DNA of 64,000 nucleotides, from assembly GCA_963678675.1 (NCBI GenBank), contig OY783191.1:21898299-21962298 (forward strand). The letters are read 5' to 3'. How positions within the stretch are numbered: position 1 is the stretch's first letter; each line of letters begins with the position of its first letter. The DNA is from Xiphydria camelus (taxonomy: Eukaryota > Arthropoda > Insecta > Hymenoptera > Xiphydriidae). Both the position numbers and the translations under genes were made by a program. The notes under the pieces were generated by a model. The model was not told the DNA's origin. It searched no databases and saw only the letters and a program-made list of their open reading frames with translations. Of this stretch, positions 44,447-56,606 are shown piece by piece.

Positions 44447-47299
44447 GGAGAATCAACATTTTATCGAGAGAGCACTGTACGTATTTCTAACTAGTCTGCA
44501 TATATCTCAGATACAATATTATTACTAGAACTCGCTGAAATGTTCAATAGAATGAAGCCGTCGTGTGAGCGTATCTCTCAGACATTAGCGCGAAGTCATT
44601 CTACATACATTCTCTCACAATTTCAGCATTCTCATTGATGAATCTTTGCACATTTTAAGCAAGAAAAATATTTTGAATTAGTTCGACAGTCTGATCTCAT
44701 ACGTGAGTAAAGTAAAAAAGTGTATAGAGAAGCTACGCACAGTGAAAGTTACCATCAATAGAACAGAGTCCAATGAAATCGAAAGCCCATTTAGAAGATG
44801 GTTTTGCACTTAAGTTTAGAGCATTACTAAAAGTAGCATCAGAAATCGACCATCAGGCAATAGTCTTCACTATGTACATTACACTTTAACTATGATACCT
44901 TATTCGTTTTTCGATCACGGTAAGAGACGAGAATACTAAAATCCCTTATTTCAACACTTCGTGTGCTTGCCATAGAAACGCTCCGTTTGCGATCATTGGA
45001 AAGAAACTATAAAACGAGGGCGCGCATCTTATGATATTACGATTAAATATAACCTCATTATAGTTCTACACTTTATTCACTCTCTCACTTGTGTGTGTTT
45101 GTCGAAGCACGCTATTACGTATAGGACTGATTATATAAGATTCCTAATATTCTTTACCACCTATGTCGCATATATATTAGTGATGTGTAGTTTAAAATCT
45201 AATGACTAAATTTGTTAATCGACTTTGTACAATGTATACAAGAACCATTTGATATGATTATACACTTACGCTTGCTTAGTGTTACTTTTCATCTCTTTTT
45301 TAATATACATCATACGTACATATATCCATCGTGTTTCAGCATTTACTCCGAGAGTGCATGGCATCTTCTGAACATACTGCTCAATAACGAGCCCACTTAA
45401 ACGAGCACATTAAGTGCCTTTTTCTATCGCTATATATTTGACTGTTAAAAGAAGAGAGCTCAAAACGCTGAAACTAACTCGCTATTAGCTCGCGCAATCA
45501 CAAGGCCCAATGTTTACTGCCGAAACAAACACTGAAACGCAGTGTATATATTATACATAGGTAATTGCCTTGGAAAAAACATATATGGTGATTATTCTAT
45601 TTCCATCTTCTTCTAATACAATTACTTTTTATTTCCTTCATGATTTAGGAACGTTTTATTGAAAATAATATCCATTATTTCTCTCTCATGGCGATCGAGA
45701 AAAGGGTGGCTTTTGAAAATAAATTTCACATTTTTTGTGTGTGTGTCTCTTTCTCTCTTCTTCTTCTACCCGTCAACGTTTCCTTCATTGACGGCAGTAT
45801 AGCCGCGGTTCGTTTTAAAATATAGCAAGGCGAATGAGAAAAATGTTATGAGATTAACGACAGTACTTTTTGACGTCGACCACAAAATACCTTAATCTCG
45901 ATGTTACTCAATATAATTGGCATCTTATAATTTAAGTGCTACAGGACCAACTTAATTGATGCGATCAAAGAAGGGTCATGGCAATGGAAAACACAGATAC
46001 GCGCGCGTTCCATAAATATCTTTTTCTCGCATATTGCTCAAACGTTGGCATTACTTTATATATTTTCCATTGCTTCGTCATATGTATTATATGTCACAAA
46101 TAATTTTAGCAAATCGACGTATAAGTTTGAAACGATAATGACGAAGTCAACGTTTGTTTTTAAAATCAGATCTTGATCAGTCTATCCAAAGCTCTTCTTT
46201 AAAGAGAAATACAAATCTGGAATTATCATACCGTAGGTATTTATTTTGAAAGCCCTCGTTAGGTAAGGTACAGTCGTATATGCTCGTTCCGAACAATCTT
46301 CGATTAAAAATCCATTCTCGAAACCTGGTTAAAATGAAGACAAATGTACCACCTCTTCTCATTACATTTTATATTTGACATCAGCCGGCTACATTACTCC
46401 CTTTGTTGCTGTGATCGACGATATAAAAAATAATGAGATTGTACCTAATTTTGAGAAAGTAATCCACTTGAGAATGAACTTGATCAAATAATATATTAAA
46501 TAACGCCAATTAAAGTGAAAATTTAAGAGAAAACTGTATTACAAAAGAATCTTGAATATAAATAAATACTTACAAATTCAGTCATTCATATATTTGTGAT
46601 ACAGAAGAACCTCGATTTTATGAATCACTTGAATGAATAATCGCCTGATTCAAATAAGTAAAAATTTGAACAATAAAATGATCACAATGGGTGAAATAAT
46701 ATTGCATAGTATGAATGTTGCGTTTTCGTTTAGAGGTGAAAGGATTGAGTATTGAAGACATAATACCCATATGCATTTGAACTCATATGAAATGATACCA
46801 AAGGATTATCAATATGCATGTATGACTGTACCTCGTGAAGATCTAATAAAGTCTAAGAAAAAATATACAGGCGAACTAATGCCCTGATAGGCGATGTTAG
46901 CTTGAACATGTTTGAATACGCTTGAACACCTACTTAGTTTCCAACAAACCGTAACGCATGAAATTGTAGGCATTCCAAAATTTCTCATTAAAACAGCCCG
47001 ATGAAAATACCTTACCAACTTAATCACATTTTTTTCAGTTTAATTGGATGATAAAATTATTTCGCACAGTTCATGTTAGAAGAAAAGATTTGTCTACCGT
47101 TTAGTATTAAAAATATTAACATTTGAAGCTGCTTGAAATAGCATGATAACTAAGCTGAAGTATTTAGTTGGTTTAGAAATGAGATATTTACTCGAAAATT
47201 AGGAACAATATATATATACGAAATTTCAAAGTTATCGATTGCACAGCTACTAAGAAATGAATTGTTAAAGACAAGCTCGCGGTATTTTTTGGTTTAACT
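44447..47299. other. Long AT-rich stretch, no recognised gene
   Basis: I find no coding signature, RNA gene or clear inverted repeat in nearly 3 kb. Pyrimidine-rich patches occur at 45735-45770. It may be intron or intergenic DNA of the host. Confidence 0.3.
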
Positions 47300-47301
47300 T
47301 A

Positions 47302-47559
47302 CAATTGAAGAGGCAAGTGGATGAAGGAGTTATGTAACAAAAAGTTGGTTCTGAGATATTTGAGTTCGTAGGCCGCCTTCCATACAGTAGACATATGGCC
47401 TACTAAACATACTCCATGTAATATCTGGGTTTTGAATAGCACTAGAGCTATCCAAGATTTACCAGAAGTTACATTCGGATATAACACTTTCATCCACTGA
47501 GTGATCTCATTTTTTATAAAAATATTACATAACCTCTTCATCCACTTGCCTCTTCAATT
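47302..47559. mobile_element. Short MITE with 35 bp TIRs
   Basis: AATTGAAGAGGCAAGTGGAT with complement at 47525-47559, about 255 bp in all. The loop is unique and non-coding. Adjacent TA suggests a TA-type insertion, but the boundary is not certain. Confidence 0.6.
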
Positions 47560-47612
47560 ATCGGAATTTATTTCTGTGTTTCGTTCAGGTATGCTATATA
47601 TATTTTAACATA

Positions 47613-49104
47613 GGATAAATCGACCAGTGAATGATCACCTACCAATGAATGAACACTTCAATGCTTTTCAAATAGCAAGTTGTGGCCCATCACTAGGTTT
47701 ATCATCTGCTTTAAGAGGGCGGAGGAGTAAGATATAGGTACAAGTGCACATACATATACACGGCTAATGCCATCTATTTATCTTGTTGCAATGCTCTGTT
47801 GTTATGGACATACGCCTAAAAAGTTGCAAGTAGATATTATCGCAGTAAATAAGCGAGTGTAGACCGAAAAGTTATTTTTGTATTGTATGTATCAATAAAT
47901 AATACTCCGCCATGAGTTTATCGGGGAACGCGATGTAAATAATGCAATCGAAACCGAAATCGAAATCTTTACCTGCGACCTATCTAACCAACGAAAGCGA
48001 GGTTATATGGCCTTGAGTGGCCTCACACAAATAATCATTTATTTCTCCGAAACCAAATATTCACGTTACCAATATGCATGGGGAGGTAAATTTTTCCCTA
48101 TTAATAATCATTTAGGTTCTGATAACACAGTCACACAAAAAAAGTAGTATAGGTATACTTTTCATGCGATATGTTATCCGTAGTAATTTTACCTCCTGAT
48201 CACGAATCCGGTGTCAAAATTTGACCATCACGTCACAATTTTTTTCTAACCTCAAAAAACCAGCAAGATATCATGATTTTCAAAAAATTAATGGATTTAA
48301 ACTAAATTTGGTATAGGAAGGTTTTTGAGTCGCTGATCACGAATCTGAAGTCAGATTTCAAAAATTCAAGAAGGCGGATCCAATATGGCGGACGAGATTT
48401 CCGAAAATCAACGGATTCATGCCAAATTTGGTATATGGGTTTTCTTTTGGGTCGCTGTACCTCTATACCAAATTTGGCATGAATCCGTTGATTTTGATAT
48501 TGGATCCACCATATTGAATTTTTCAAATCTGACTTCAGATTCGTTATCAGCGACCCACAAAACTCTCCTATACCAAATTTGGCATGAATCCGTTGATTTT
48601 CGAAAATCTCGTCCGCCATATTGGATCCGCCATATTAATTTTTTGAAATCTGACTTCAGATTCGTGATCAGCGACCCAAAAACCCTACTATACCAAATTT
48701 GGTTTTAATCCATTAATTTTTTGACAATCATATCTTGCTGGTTTTATGTGGTTAGAAAAAAATTGTGACGTGATGGTCAAATTTTGACAGCGGATTCGTG
48801 ATCAGGAGGCAAAATTACTACGGATAAGATATATCGCATGTGAAAAGTATATACCTTTTTTTTGTGTGACTGTGCAATGTGAGCAAAACTTCAAAACTGA
48901 AGGAGAAATCTACTTATATTTTCAATCGTACAGCTGTACACGCACGTCACTTATACTGTTGCATTAGAGTTGTGAAGTGTCCGTGAAGCGATGAAACGAA
49001 GTTCGAGGTATGGCCGATGGAATGCATTAGCAGTGAATACATGCACTTGATTATTATCTTACTCCTCCGCCTTCTGAAGTGGCCATTCATTGGTCGGTTT
49101 ACCC
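47613..49104. mobile_element. Element with GGATAAATCGACCAGTGAAT termini, nested
   Basis: Termini GGATAAATCGACCAGTGAAT and complement of GGGTAAACCGACCAATGAAT; further inverted words (CTCCGCC near 47720 and 49070) support the pairing. It contains the 48126-48874 element. Target duplication unclear. No gene. Confidence 0.5.
48126..48874. mobile_element. Fold-back MITE carrying the GGCGGATCC cassette (749 bp)
   Basis: Inverted arms begin CACAGTCACACAAAAAAAG and extend about 170 bp. The loop holds repeated and inverted copies of TACCAAATTTGGCATGAATC and ATGGCGGATCC-type words. It is flanked by TAA at the left and CAA at the right. It is related through its whole loop to 59767-60500. Confidence 0.7.
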
Positions 49105-50249
49105 TGGCTTTATAGTACCTTAGAAGGTTTATAACATTATGAATAACGCGATATACATATGTTAATTAAACTCTACGAGAAGGGGTTAAAATTTAATCAG
49201 AATATGCATGAAAATTTTAACTCGAAGGATCGGTATTACCTAAGAACTTATTGTTAGTCAAATTAAAATCTTCGAGTGGTTAAAAAAATTATTTTCAATA
49301 TGAATAAATAATTATACGGAGACAAATACATATTAGAATATATAAATGTATGTTCGCGATTTAAGAACGCAATATTTTATAATTTTATTACTTTTATGCT
49401 GTTTACTTTTTCCTAAAATTCATTTTTCATTAATACAGTTTTGAGCTCGGCCAAACATCATCGGACTACCTTAATGTTCAATTAACAAAAAATCCGAATA
49501 AAGCAAAGCGTGATTCAGATAATAGAACATTCAGATAAAGTAAAAAAATTATAATTCGGATATAAAAAAGATTCAGAAAATTGAGGTTCTATCGTAAATA
49601 TATTCTCATATTTTTGTGTTAATTTCTTCAAAATAGTCGATTATTAAATTTATGAAGCACAAACGTTGGTTTTTCTTGGTTTATACGTACCTAAATAAAC
49701 CATTTTCAGAAAATAGGCGTCCAAAATCATCAACAAAAGCGAGTGATCAGAATTACGAAAATTTAGATATTTGATACTTTTCAGGTAGAAGGTTGGATAT
49801 CATAAATCTAGCGAACACAAGATCGAACGCGTGAAATCGATGATACATACGTTTTTTAAAAAAGGATGCTTTCTATACTCTTACTATAATAGATTCGAGA
49901 GACGACGTACGATTTCTTATCTAATTTACAAAATATCAATTTCATGATAAAAGAACAAAGTCTCACAGCGAAGTTGCGCTGTTTTGAGTTTGTAATGTTA
50001 TCTGACAATCGACCCGTTCGTCGTCCAAATATCAGTCAGTTATTCTCGGCATTTGGGAGAGGGACGAGAAACGGGTGAATTCAACATTTCGTTAAAAAAT
50101 CCATCTTATTTAAACATTACGTGGAGCACCCGCCAATTACAAAATGCTAATCGGTACTTATTCCTCGCCTCTCGCTTCATTTAACGAAACGACCTTATTG
50201 AAACTGGGTATTCGTTGTGATCGAAGACCATCGCTTCTATCCCGCGAAC
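49105..50249. other. Probable 3' flank or 3' UTR of the host gene at 50250-50428
   Basis: AT-rich, without repeats that I recognise. If the minus-strand exon next to it is real, its 3' UTR lies here; a minus-strand AATAAA is possible near 49383. No other feature is seen. Confidence 0.3.
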
Positions 50250-50428
50250 TTAGCTTTCCCTACGGTCGCTGAGTCGGCTCGATTCCGAGGGAGCGCTGGG
50301 ATTACTCCCACCCATGAAGACATTATTCAATTTATTATATCTCTGACTTCCCGAGCTGCTCATAGTGTTCGATGCTGAGGAATTGTGCTGGACGTAACCA
50401 CCGGTCCTTGGAAAGTTAGATACTTTGT
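50250..50428 (-). CDS. Terminal coding exon of an unidentified host gene
   Basis: On the minus strand a strong acceptor (TTTCATTTTCAG, with TAATTATG upstream) precedes 179 bp of balanced codon use that encodes KVSNFPRTGGYVQHNSS, then a Ser/Asn-rich stretch (SGSQRYNKLNNVFMGGSNP) and a charged end SSRLSDRRES before a TAA. The exon has higher GC than its surroundings and no repeat copies in the window. The first codon is split, so at least one more exon lies at higher coordinates. The sequence looks like a disordered cytoplasmic tail with phosphorylation-like Ser/Arg motifs. I cannot name the protein. This is the best candidate for a host gene here. Confidence 0.55.
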
Positions 50429-50886
50429 CTGAAAATGAAACATAATTAAATTGCAATGTTATCACCCGTACAGCAGAGAATGTCTTATTAATGTCTTCAG
50501 ATCGTTTTCAATATCTCATTCGAAAAATTTAATTTAAGACATGCTAGTAACATTCTAGAGATATTTCAAACAATATATTTCAAATGAGATATTCTAAAGA
50601 TAATTCAATTGAAATATTGCATTTGAAATGTTCTGATAATATGCCGAAGATGTCTCGATGGAAACATTGCAGAATGTCTCAAACGAACTATTCTGGAAAT
50701 GGTTCATTTGGACCATTAACTTTGAAATATTCTGATAATATTTTGGAGATTTTTTGATTCAAATAATTCTGAATATTTCAATGGAAATATTTTAGAATGT
50801 CTAAAAAAAAGAAAGATTTTGGAGGTATTTAATCCGAAAATGACATTTGAAATATTCTAGTAATATTCTGCTAGCTAGGGTAATTA
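50429..50886. other. Probable intron of the host gene
   Basis: AT-rich, with irregular repeats of GAAATATTCTGATAATAT type (period about 60 bp between 50560 and 50880). No gene is seen. Confidence 0.35.
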
Positions 50887-50888
50887 TA

Positions 50889-51010
50889 CAAGGTGTCCCA
50901 CTCTGGATAGTCATGGCGGGCGTGGCCTAATTTGCCAATACTTGTCTTGTTGACTAATAATGTATTGAAGGCATAGGTATTGACTGACAGCCAAGCTCCC
51001 CTTACCCTAC
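50889..51010. repeat. Truncated left terminus of the 33875-type element
   Basis: From CAAGGTGTCCCACTCTGGAT through GGGCGTGGCCTAATTTGCCA to a GACTGACAG word, this follows the left TIR of the 33875-39251 element. The opposite end is not found nearby. Confidence 0.65.
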
Positions 51011-51233
51011 TCGTCTATCGGCTGCGATCGCTGCATTCAGAGGGGCAGAGCAAGTGACAGTGATCGATATAAACGATCGATAATTATTTTTAGGTTATGA
51101 AATTCGCGCAGTGTCAATAAAGGGCAGTAAAATGAAATAATCATATCGTGATATGTGGTGTGAAAAACATCTTCAGACATGAAACTTTACAAAGATTCAA
51201 CATTAAACTGTTTATATAAAGGAACAAAGTTAA

Positions 51234-51740
51234 GGGGGTAGTCTCCTCAATTTTTTTCAAAAATTCGATTTTTCAAAACCGTCATATTCTTGTAGTCAAT
51301 ATATGTAGAAATACGGCAGAAACTGTGATTTGCTCTGGAAGGTTCGAGAACATGCTCAAAAATTGGCAAAGAGAGAAGCAGCCGATCTCGCGAAACTCTA
51401 TTTCATACAGAAACTTCAAACGCGTTTTTCTCGAAACAACGTTTTTAGACCTCGTTGACATGATTCAAGAAAAACTATCCAACCGATCAGGCTCAAATTT
51501 TAAGGGCTTATTCTACACAAGAATACCTATAGCCGGAACTAGCCATACAGTTATTTATTAATATTTAAACAAATTATAAGCAATTCAAGTTGAAAATATG
51601 AAGTCAAAAATTTCAAAAGTCCGCTATTTGTTTTGTTTTTATCGAAAGTATAAAATCCTAGTTCGGGCTATAGCAGGAACTCTATACTTCAAGAATCGAC
51701 TTGAATTTCTGCTTTCAGGCATTTCAAAATCGAGATATCG
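51234..51740. mobile_element. TTAA-type element, internally deleted and truncated copy
   Basis: Starts after TTAA (51230-51233) with GGGGGTAGTCTCCTC, identical to the left end of the element at 59440-61067. It follows that element up to about 51400, then jumps to the part matching 60530-60880. The right terminus is missing. Confidence 0.65.
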
Positions 51741-51801
51741 ACTTAATAAGGACCTACTTTATGAAGGGTACATTCATCACGCGACCATCGATGGTACTTC
51801 A

Positions 51802-52192
51802 TATGGACGTCGTTATGCATAACTTGACTAAGCGCCATTTCAATGAATTGAGGAAAATGACTTTTAGTTTTATGCTCTCCGGAAAAAAAAAACTATTCAT
51901 CAGTTGGAGTTCCTTTTTTATATGGACATCAAAAGTACTGAGAAGAAATTAGTTGACCAGGCGACTAAAATCCGTCTGAAATTGGCGATTGGTCATGTAA
52001 TACGTAATTCCAAGAAGTACCTAAATGGAGGATTTGCGTTTAGCGTTTTTGATCATTTAAAAAAAAATAAAGGTTTTTATAAGCCCATTATTTTTTTATA
52101 ATTAGATTACGTCTATAGACACTAGATGGTGATATTATCTCCAAATTGGCGATTTGGCGCTTAGTCAAGTTATGCATAACGTCGTCCATATA
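51802..52192. repeat. Inverted repeat around a small Lys-rich open frame
   Basis: ATGGACGTCGTTATGCATAA at about 51802 is mirrored at about 52173. The loop has a 65-codon frame (51904-52101: KLVDQATKIRLKL, then FAFSVFDHLKK) which could be a gene fragment, but I recognise no family and the region is A-rich. Confidence 0.4.
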
Positions 52193-52289
52193 TTGCATCC
52201 ATTTCTGATGGTAGATCTTCACAGTTTTAAGCGCACAGGGGACAGAAGTAGTATTTGTCGTCGTTTTTTACGATTTTATAAAAGATATT

Positions 52290-53510
52290 GCACAAATAAT
52301 TATTCGGGGTAAGTGTTGGCATTTGAAATCATGCCATCTACACTTACCACTTCCAGTTTGTAGAACCGGCGTACGTTTTTCAATTTCGACCTGTCATTGT
52401 CATTTATTATAAGTCCACATATAATACATATAACAAGTCATGTTAAATTCGATTTGCGTATCCGGAAGTTCCAGATTTTAAGGGTTGAATTTCCACCCAT
52501 TTGCGCCTGCTGCATGCAGCCTAACGTACAAATGAAGAGTCACTGGAGCGTTTAATTTTCTGAAAACATTTTCACTTGGAGCGTCAAATGTTTCACATTA
52601 AAATCCAATTCTGTGTATGTACACGAGAATCATTAGTTTTACAAGAACCATTTTTATTAGAAGTTTCTAATCGTATGACCGGTTTCAACGTTGAAATTTT
52701 TAGAATTAAGTTTTCTGGAATCTAAGCGCGGATTTGTTGACTCCATCGTCCTCCGCCCTGAAATCTTCATAACTATGGATTGGAAGACCTGGACACTAAA
52801 AACTATGGAGCGAAATTCTTGGATACCGAAAACTATGGTGCAGAAGACCTAGATATCGAAAACTATGGGACGGAGGACCAAGATACCGAATCTACTATAG
52901 AGTAGAAGACCTGGATATTGAAAACTATGGAGCGGAAGATTTGGACAATGAAAACTATAGAACAAAAGACCTTGATATCGAAAACTAAAAAGCGGAAAAA
53001 CTGGACACCGGAAACTGTGGGGCGAAAAAATGGTTTTCGTGAAAGTAGTGATCACCTCTTACATACACAAAACTGAATTTTCACTTCAAACATTGACACG
53101 TTCCAGATGAGAATGTTTTTGGAAAAGACAACGCTTGATCTACTCTTCATTTGTACGTCGGACTGCATTGCAGCAGGCGCAAACGGGCGGAAATTCAATC
53201 CTGAAAATTTTGAACTTCTGGATATGCAAATCGAATTTTCTAACGGCTTATTATATTCGCATTGATAACTACATTACTTTTGTATGATAATAGATAACAG
53301 TTACGAGTCGAAACTGGATGTGACACGCCGGCACTTCAAATCGAAAGTGGATATTCAACAATTATTAGGTGCGTTTTATGCGCCAAGTCAAACTATACAA
53401 CTTTTGTTTAAGAAAATTTATGGAAATTATGCTCATTTGGGAGATACATATATGTATATGCTACTGTCCACCGTAGTTAGGACACTTTACACACAGGGTG
53501 TAAATTTACC
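52290..53510. mobile_element. Fold-back element (copy 2), relative of 39423-40741
   Basis: The left arm (52330-52735) and right arm (53050-53510) carry inverted copies of the same protein-coding stretch as 39466-39819, both broken. The right arm gives MFLEKTTLDLLFICTSDC and, after stops, KSKVDIQQLLGAF. The right end CCACCGTAGTTAGGACAC matches the 39423 copy. The loop holds a coding minisatellite (52770-53035). The left terminus is lost. Confidence 0.6.
52770..53035 (+). repeat. 30 bp minisatellite coding for a decapeptide repeat (degenerate)
   Basis: About nine 30 bp units translate on the plus strand as variants of NYGAEDLDIE. The first four are in frame (52765-52890). A one-base shift then moves the frame, and a TAA occurs in the eighth unit. 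The period is an exact multiple of three and the changes keep Asp/Glu and Tyr positions, so the array was once coding. It lies in the loop of the copy 2 fold-back element; copy 1 has no counterpart. Confidence 0.7.
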
Positions 53511-53640
53511 TCGGGATTCTGGCTGTGTGACCTACACCATCCGACACAAGCCAATATCGAGTCACTCGACCGAGGGCCGTCGCGTCATGCCATATTTAAG
53601 AGTGCCGACCACTATTAGCTGACATCAGAAACAGAGATGA

Positions 53641-53753
53641 GTACAAACGGTGCAGGCTTGCACTCAAGCACGCCTGTCGTGACGAGCGCGACTTTTACAA
53701 CGGCGACACTAGTCGCGGTGAGCGTGCTTGGATGTAGCCTGCACCGTTCGTAC
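53641..53753. repeat. Small palindrome
   Basis: AGTACAAACGGTGCAGGCTT pairs with the mirrored AGCCTGCACCGTTCGTAC end, with a CAAGCACGC inner stem. About 113 bp, non-coding. Confidence 0.6.
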
Positions 53754-53902
53754 CACCTTCACTGTTCCTGCACGAAAAGAGAAGCATAGCAAGATTAACT
53801 GTGAAAAAACAGTAGTTTCTAATATTTTTGTAGCACAGCCGCGCTTACAACGCAAAATTACAGCTTCTAATAACATTTTAGAGTAGCGTTACAAAAATAG
53901 TA

Positions 53903-54490
53903 TATTGGGTCTATGGATGATTCCGTAGCGAAAACTGAGTAAATTTCAAACGCAAAATATGAAAAAAAAAGAGATTTTAATAAACTAAATATGTTCCATT
54001 TTGTTCAATGACATTCTGCCATCTCTCCACGAGCTTAATTATCCCTTTTTCATAGAAGTCCTGAGATTTTTGGGAAAAGAAGTTATCCAAGTAGTTTTTG
54101 AGGACGTTTAAGGAACTGAAGATTTTGTTATTCAAATTGTTCTGTAGCGCCCGGAACAAGTGAAAGTCTGAAAGTGCTAGGTCCGGACTATATGGTGGGT
54201 GCACCAAAATATCCCATCCAAACCGCAATAATTTTTGCAGTCACCAGAAAAACCTGTGGCCTAGCGTTGTCCTGGTGGAACATAACGCCCTTTCTGTTCG
54301 CCAATTCGAACCGCTTCTGATCAATTGCTTGCTTTAATTTAGTCAGTTGTGAGCAGTACTTGTTGGAATTAATCGTCTTGTTGGGTGGCAGCAGCTCATA
54401 ATAGACGATTCCTTTATAATCCCACCAGATACTGAGCATGACCTTTTTCGGGTGTAATCCTGCCTTTGCGGCCGTTTGAGGAACCTTTCC
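53903..54490 (-). pseudogene. mariner transposase C-terminal part (broken)
   Basis: Minus-strand pieces give MLSIWWDYKGIVYYELLPPN, FHQDNARP (second catalytic Asp) and, after a frameshift near 54235, HPPYSPDLALSDFHLF (third Asp of DD34D) to the normal C-terminus RWQNVIEQNGTYL. The N-terminal half is replaced by the GC-rich repeat at 54490-54620. A putative terminus (TTGGGTCTATGGATGA) lies near 53903. It is a different copy from 25080-25579. Confidence 0.8.
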
Positions 54491-54620
54491 GCGCTTCGAT
54501 CATGACCACGGAAGACCGCCGTCCCCTACAAACTTGGGGGAGCGCCGCGACAGTGACGCGGGGGTGATAGCCCCCCGGGGGTTGGCGAACGAAGCGAGCA
54601 GGGGGCGGATGCCCTCTAGT
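54490..54620. repeat. GC-rich dispersed repeat, second copy
   Basis: Inverted relative of 16362-16455 with GCGAACGAAGCGAGCAGGGG and a CCCCCCGGGGG hairpin, ending at a CTCTAGTATA word. It abuts the mariner relic, so it inserted into it or its end captured the junction. Confidence 0.45.
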
Positions 54621-54863
54621 ATATATGTATGGTATATCTTCGTTACTGTTCATGTTTGCGGTAAAACTTTTCCTTGAATAATCTTGGAAATTCCTAAATA
54701 AATATTTCATTGCAAATCTTCAACTTTTCTAAAAATATCTGCCATGTTGGCATCACCATTTCGAATTTTGAAATTTAGACTACGATTTCGGAATCAGCAA
54801 TTTCAAGAACCCGTGAAGACATGTTTTGAAACAAATTCAAAAAGTACTCTTTTAACCCTCTTA

Positions 54864-55595
54864 AGGCGGGAATACACGTAACGGTATACCTGACAGGTAG
54901 ACCTGCTCAGGTAAGCATGACAAGTTAACCTGAGTTCAACTTTTGGGTTGATGCATTGCACCCTGATTGGCTAGGAGAGAATGACGTGAGAACAAGGGAT
55001 GACGTTAGGTATTTTCCGAGTCCCGGATCTAGTGGGCAAGGGTGCCATTGTTCGTCCCTGGCCATAAAAGGAGTCATGCTGCATCGAATGATGGTTCGAT
55101 CCTTTGTACCTGGATAAGCCAGGCCTTAGGTTTACCCGATTGGTCATCTATTGGATTCGTCATGTCTTCCCTTTATAAAGCTGACTTAATATTCTAAGTA
55201 TAGCGGTATCTATTAGAATGGGTATTGCGGGAAACGACTTGTTCCAATCCGTCCGGTAATTAGCCTTTCCAGGAAAGGTGCGAGACTGCGGGCGCTCGTA
55301 CAGCCTAGATTCGCCGAAATATACCCCCCGTATTGCCATTGCGACCGATGGCGCTATGTAGAAACCTCTTCTAGTCGAAACAAACTGAAATCTGCGCACA
55401 GAACAGCACACACGTCCAGGTTTGCCTGGAGTTAGCGCTGCCAACAGGTAGAAAATATGTATTTTTTCCATTGTTGTCAGGTCGCCTGATAGGCAAGAAT
55501 ACCTGCCAGTTTTGTCACATACACACTCAGTTTTACCTGTTAAGCGACCTGAACAGGTCTACCTGTTAGGTATACCGTTACGTGTATTCCCGCCT
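54864..55595. mobile_element. PIF/Harbinger-like MITE (732 bp)
   Basis: Ends AGGCGGGAATACACGTAACG and complement, TIR about 41 bp, flanked by TTA at 54861-54863 and 55596-55598. Repeated GGTATACCTG/CAGGTAGACCTG words lie inside. The middle (55085-55275) is shared in inverted orientation with 61420-61600. A TWA duplication supports PIF/Harbinger. No gene. Confidence 0.75.
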
Positions 55596-55599
55596 TTAG

Positions 55600-56604
55600 G
55601 AAATATGTATTTTCCATTGTTATCAGCTCGCCTGTACAGGAAAGGATACCTGCCAGTTTTGTCATAAACACACTCAGGTTTACCTGTATAAGCGACCCAC
55701 AGTGGGCCAAAATGCCAAAAACCTGGCCAAAAGTTGAAAAGTTTCTCGTTGGGGATTTCCCTGCATCACGTTGGCTACAGGGACCCTTGAAGTATGTGTA
55801 TTCATAGGAATTAGGTCCCCATTGCTTATACATATATTCTCGGGAATGCCAGTCGGAAGATAGCCTTTGTCTGAGTCGCGAGTCTTGTGTACCTTGCACG
55901 AAAACAAACCCGAGAATTGTCATAGATGGTGAAGGAGCAAAACATGGCCGATTTGAATAAAACAAAATGGAACTTACTCGTGAAGGTCAGTAGAAAATAA
56001 TACGATTAGTTTGGATTTTATTTTATGGGGGGAAAAAATTCTGAAAAGCAACTAGTGCATTCAATTGTGAAAGTCAAAAATTGGAAAAAATTTGGATTCT
56101 CCGATGAATAAGTAAAAAGCCCCACTGGACCCCGGTGCAAAACCTACTGGACATCGTAGATAAGTGTTTCTTACCAATGAAAAAAAATCAGCTACAGTTA
56201 GCTGCAGTCTGAAATTTTATGATTTTTTTTCGAATTTAACTGCGGGAAAAAGTCTTCGCTATGTATACCTATGTGCAGTAAAATTGAGCAATTGCTCAGA
56301 ATTCGGGTATCTGGGGGTTTTCGAGGTCACTGATTACGAATCCGAGGCCAGAATTGTAAAATTCCTAGATGGCGCCACAATACGGTGTATGTGCGGATCA
56401 AATCTTGACGTAAAATTGAGTAATTACCCTGAATTTGGGTACCCGGGGATTTTTGGAGTCGCTGATTATGGATTCGTTATTAAATTTACCGAATTTCAAA
56501 ATGGCGGATCCAACATGGTGACTGCAGTTATGAGAATAATTTTGAAATTGCACGCGATTAATATCTATTAATTTTGACTGCAAATTTGTATTGATATACA
56601 TATA
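55600..56604. other. Non-coding; partial duplicate of the preceding MITE and GGCGGATCC-cassette remnants
   Basis: 55600-55700 repeats the segment 55455-55545 of the MITE. 56260-56530 holds degenerate copies of the dispersed cassette (GGTCACTGATTACGAATCCG, AAAATGGCGGATCCAACATG). No gene is seen. Confidence 0.45.
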
Positions 56605-56606
56605 TA

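Noticed and set aside
53977..54710. A complete mariner transposon
   Set aside because: The N-terminal half is absent, replaced by the GC-rich repeat, and the remaining part has a frameshift. Only a relic is supported.
55160..55965. Two minus-strand frames of 103 and 141 codons
   Set aside because: They cross the boundary of the PIF-like MITE and its partial duplicate, contain no known domain, and read through terminal repeats.
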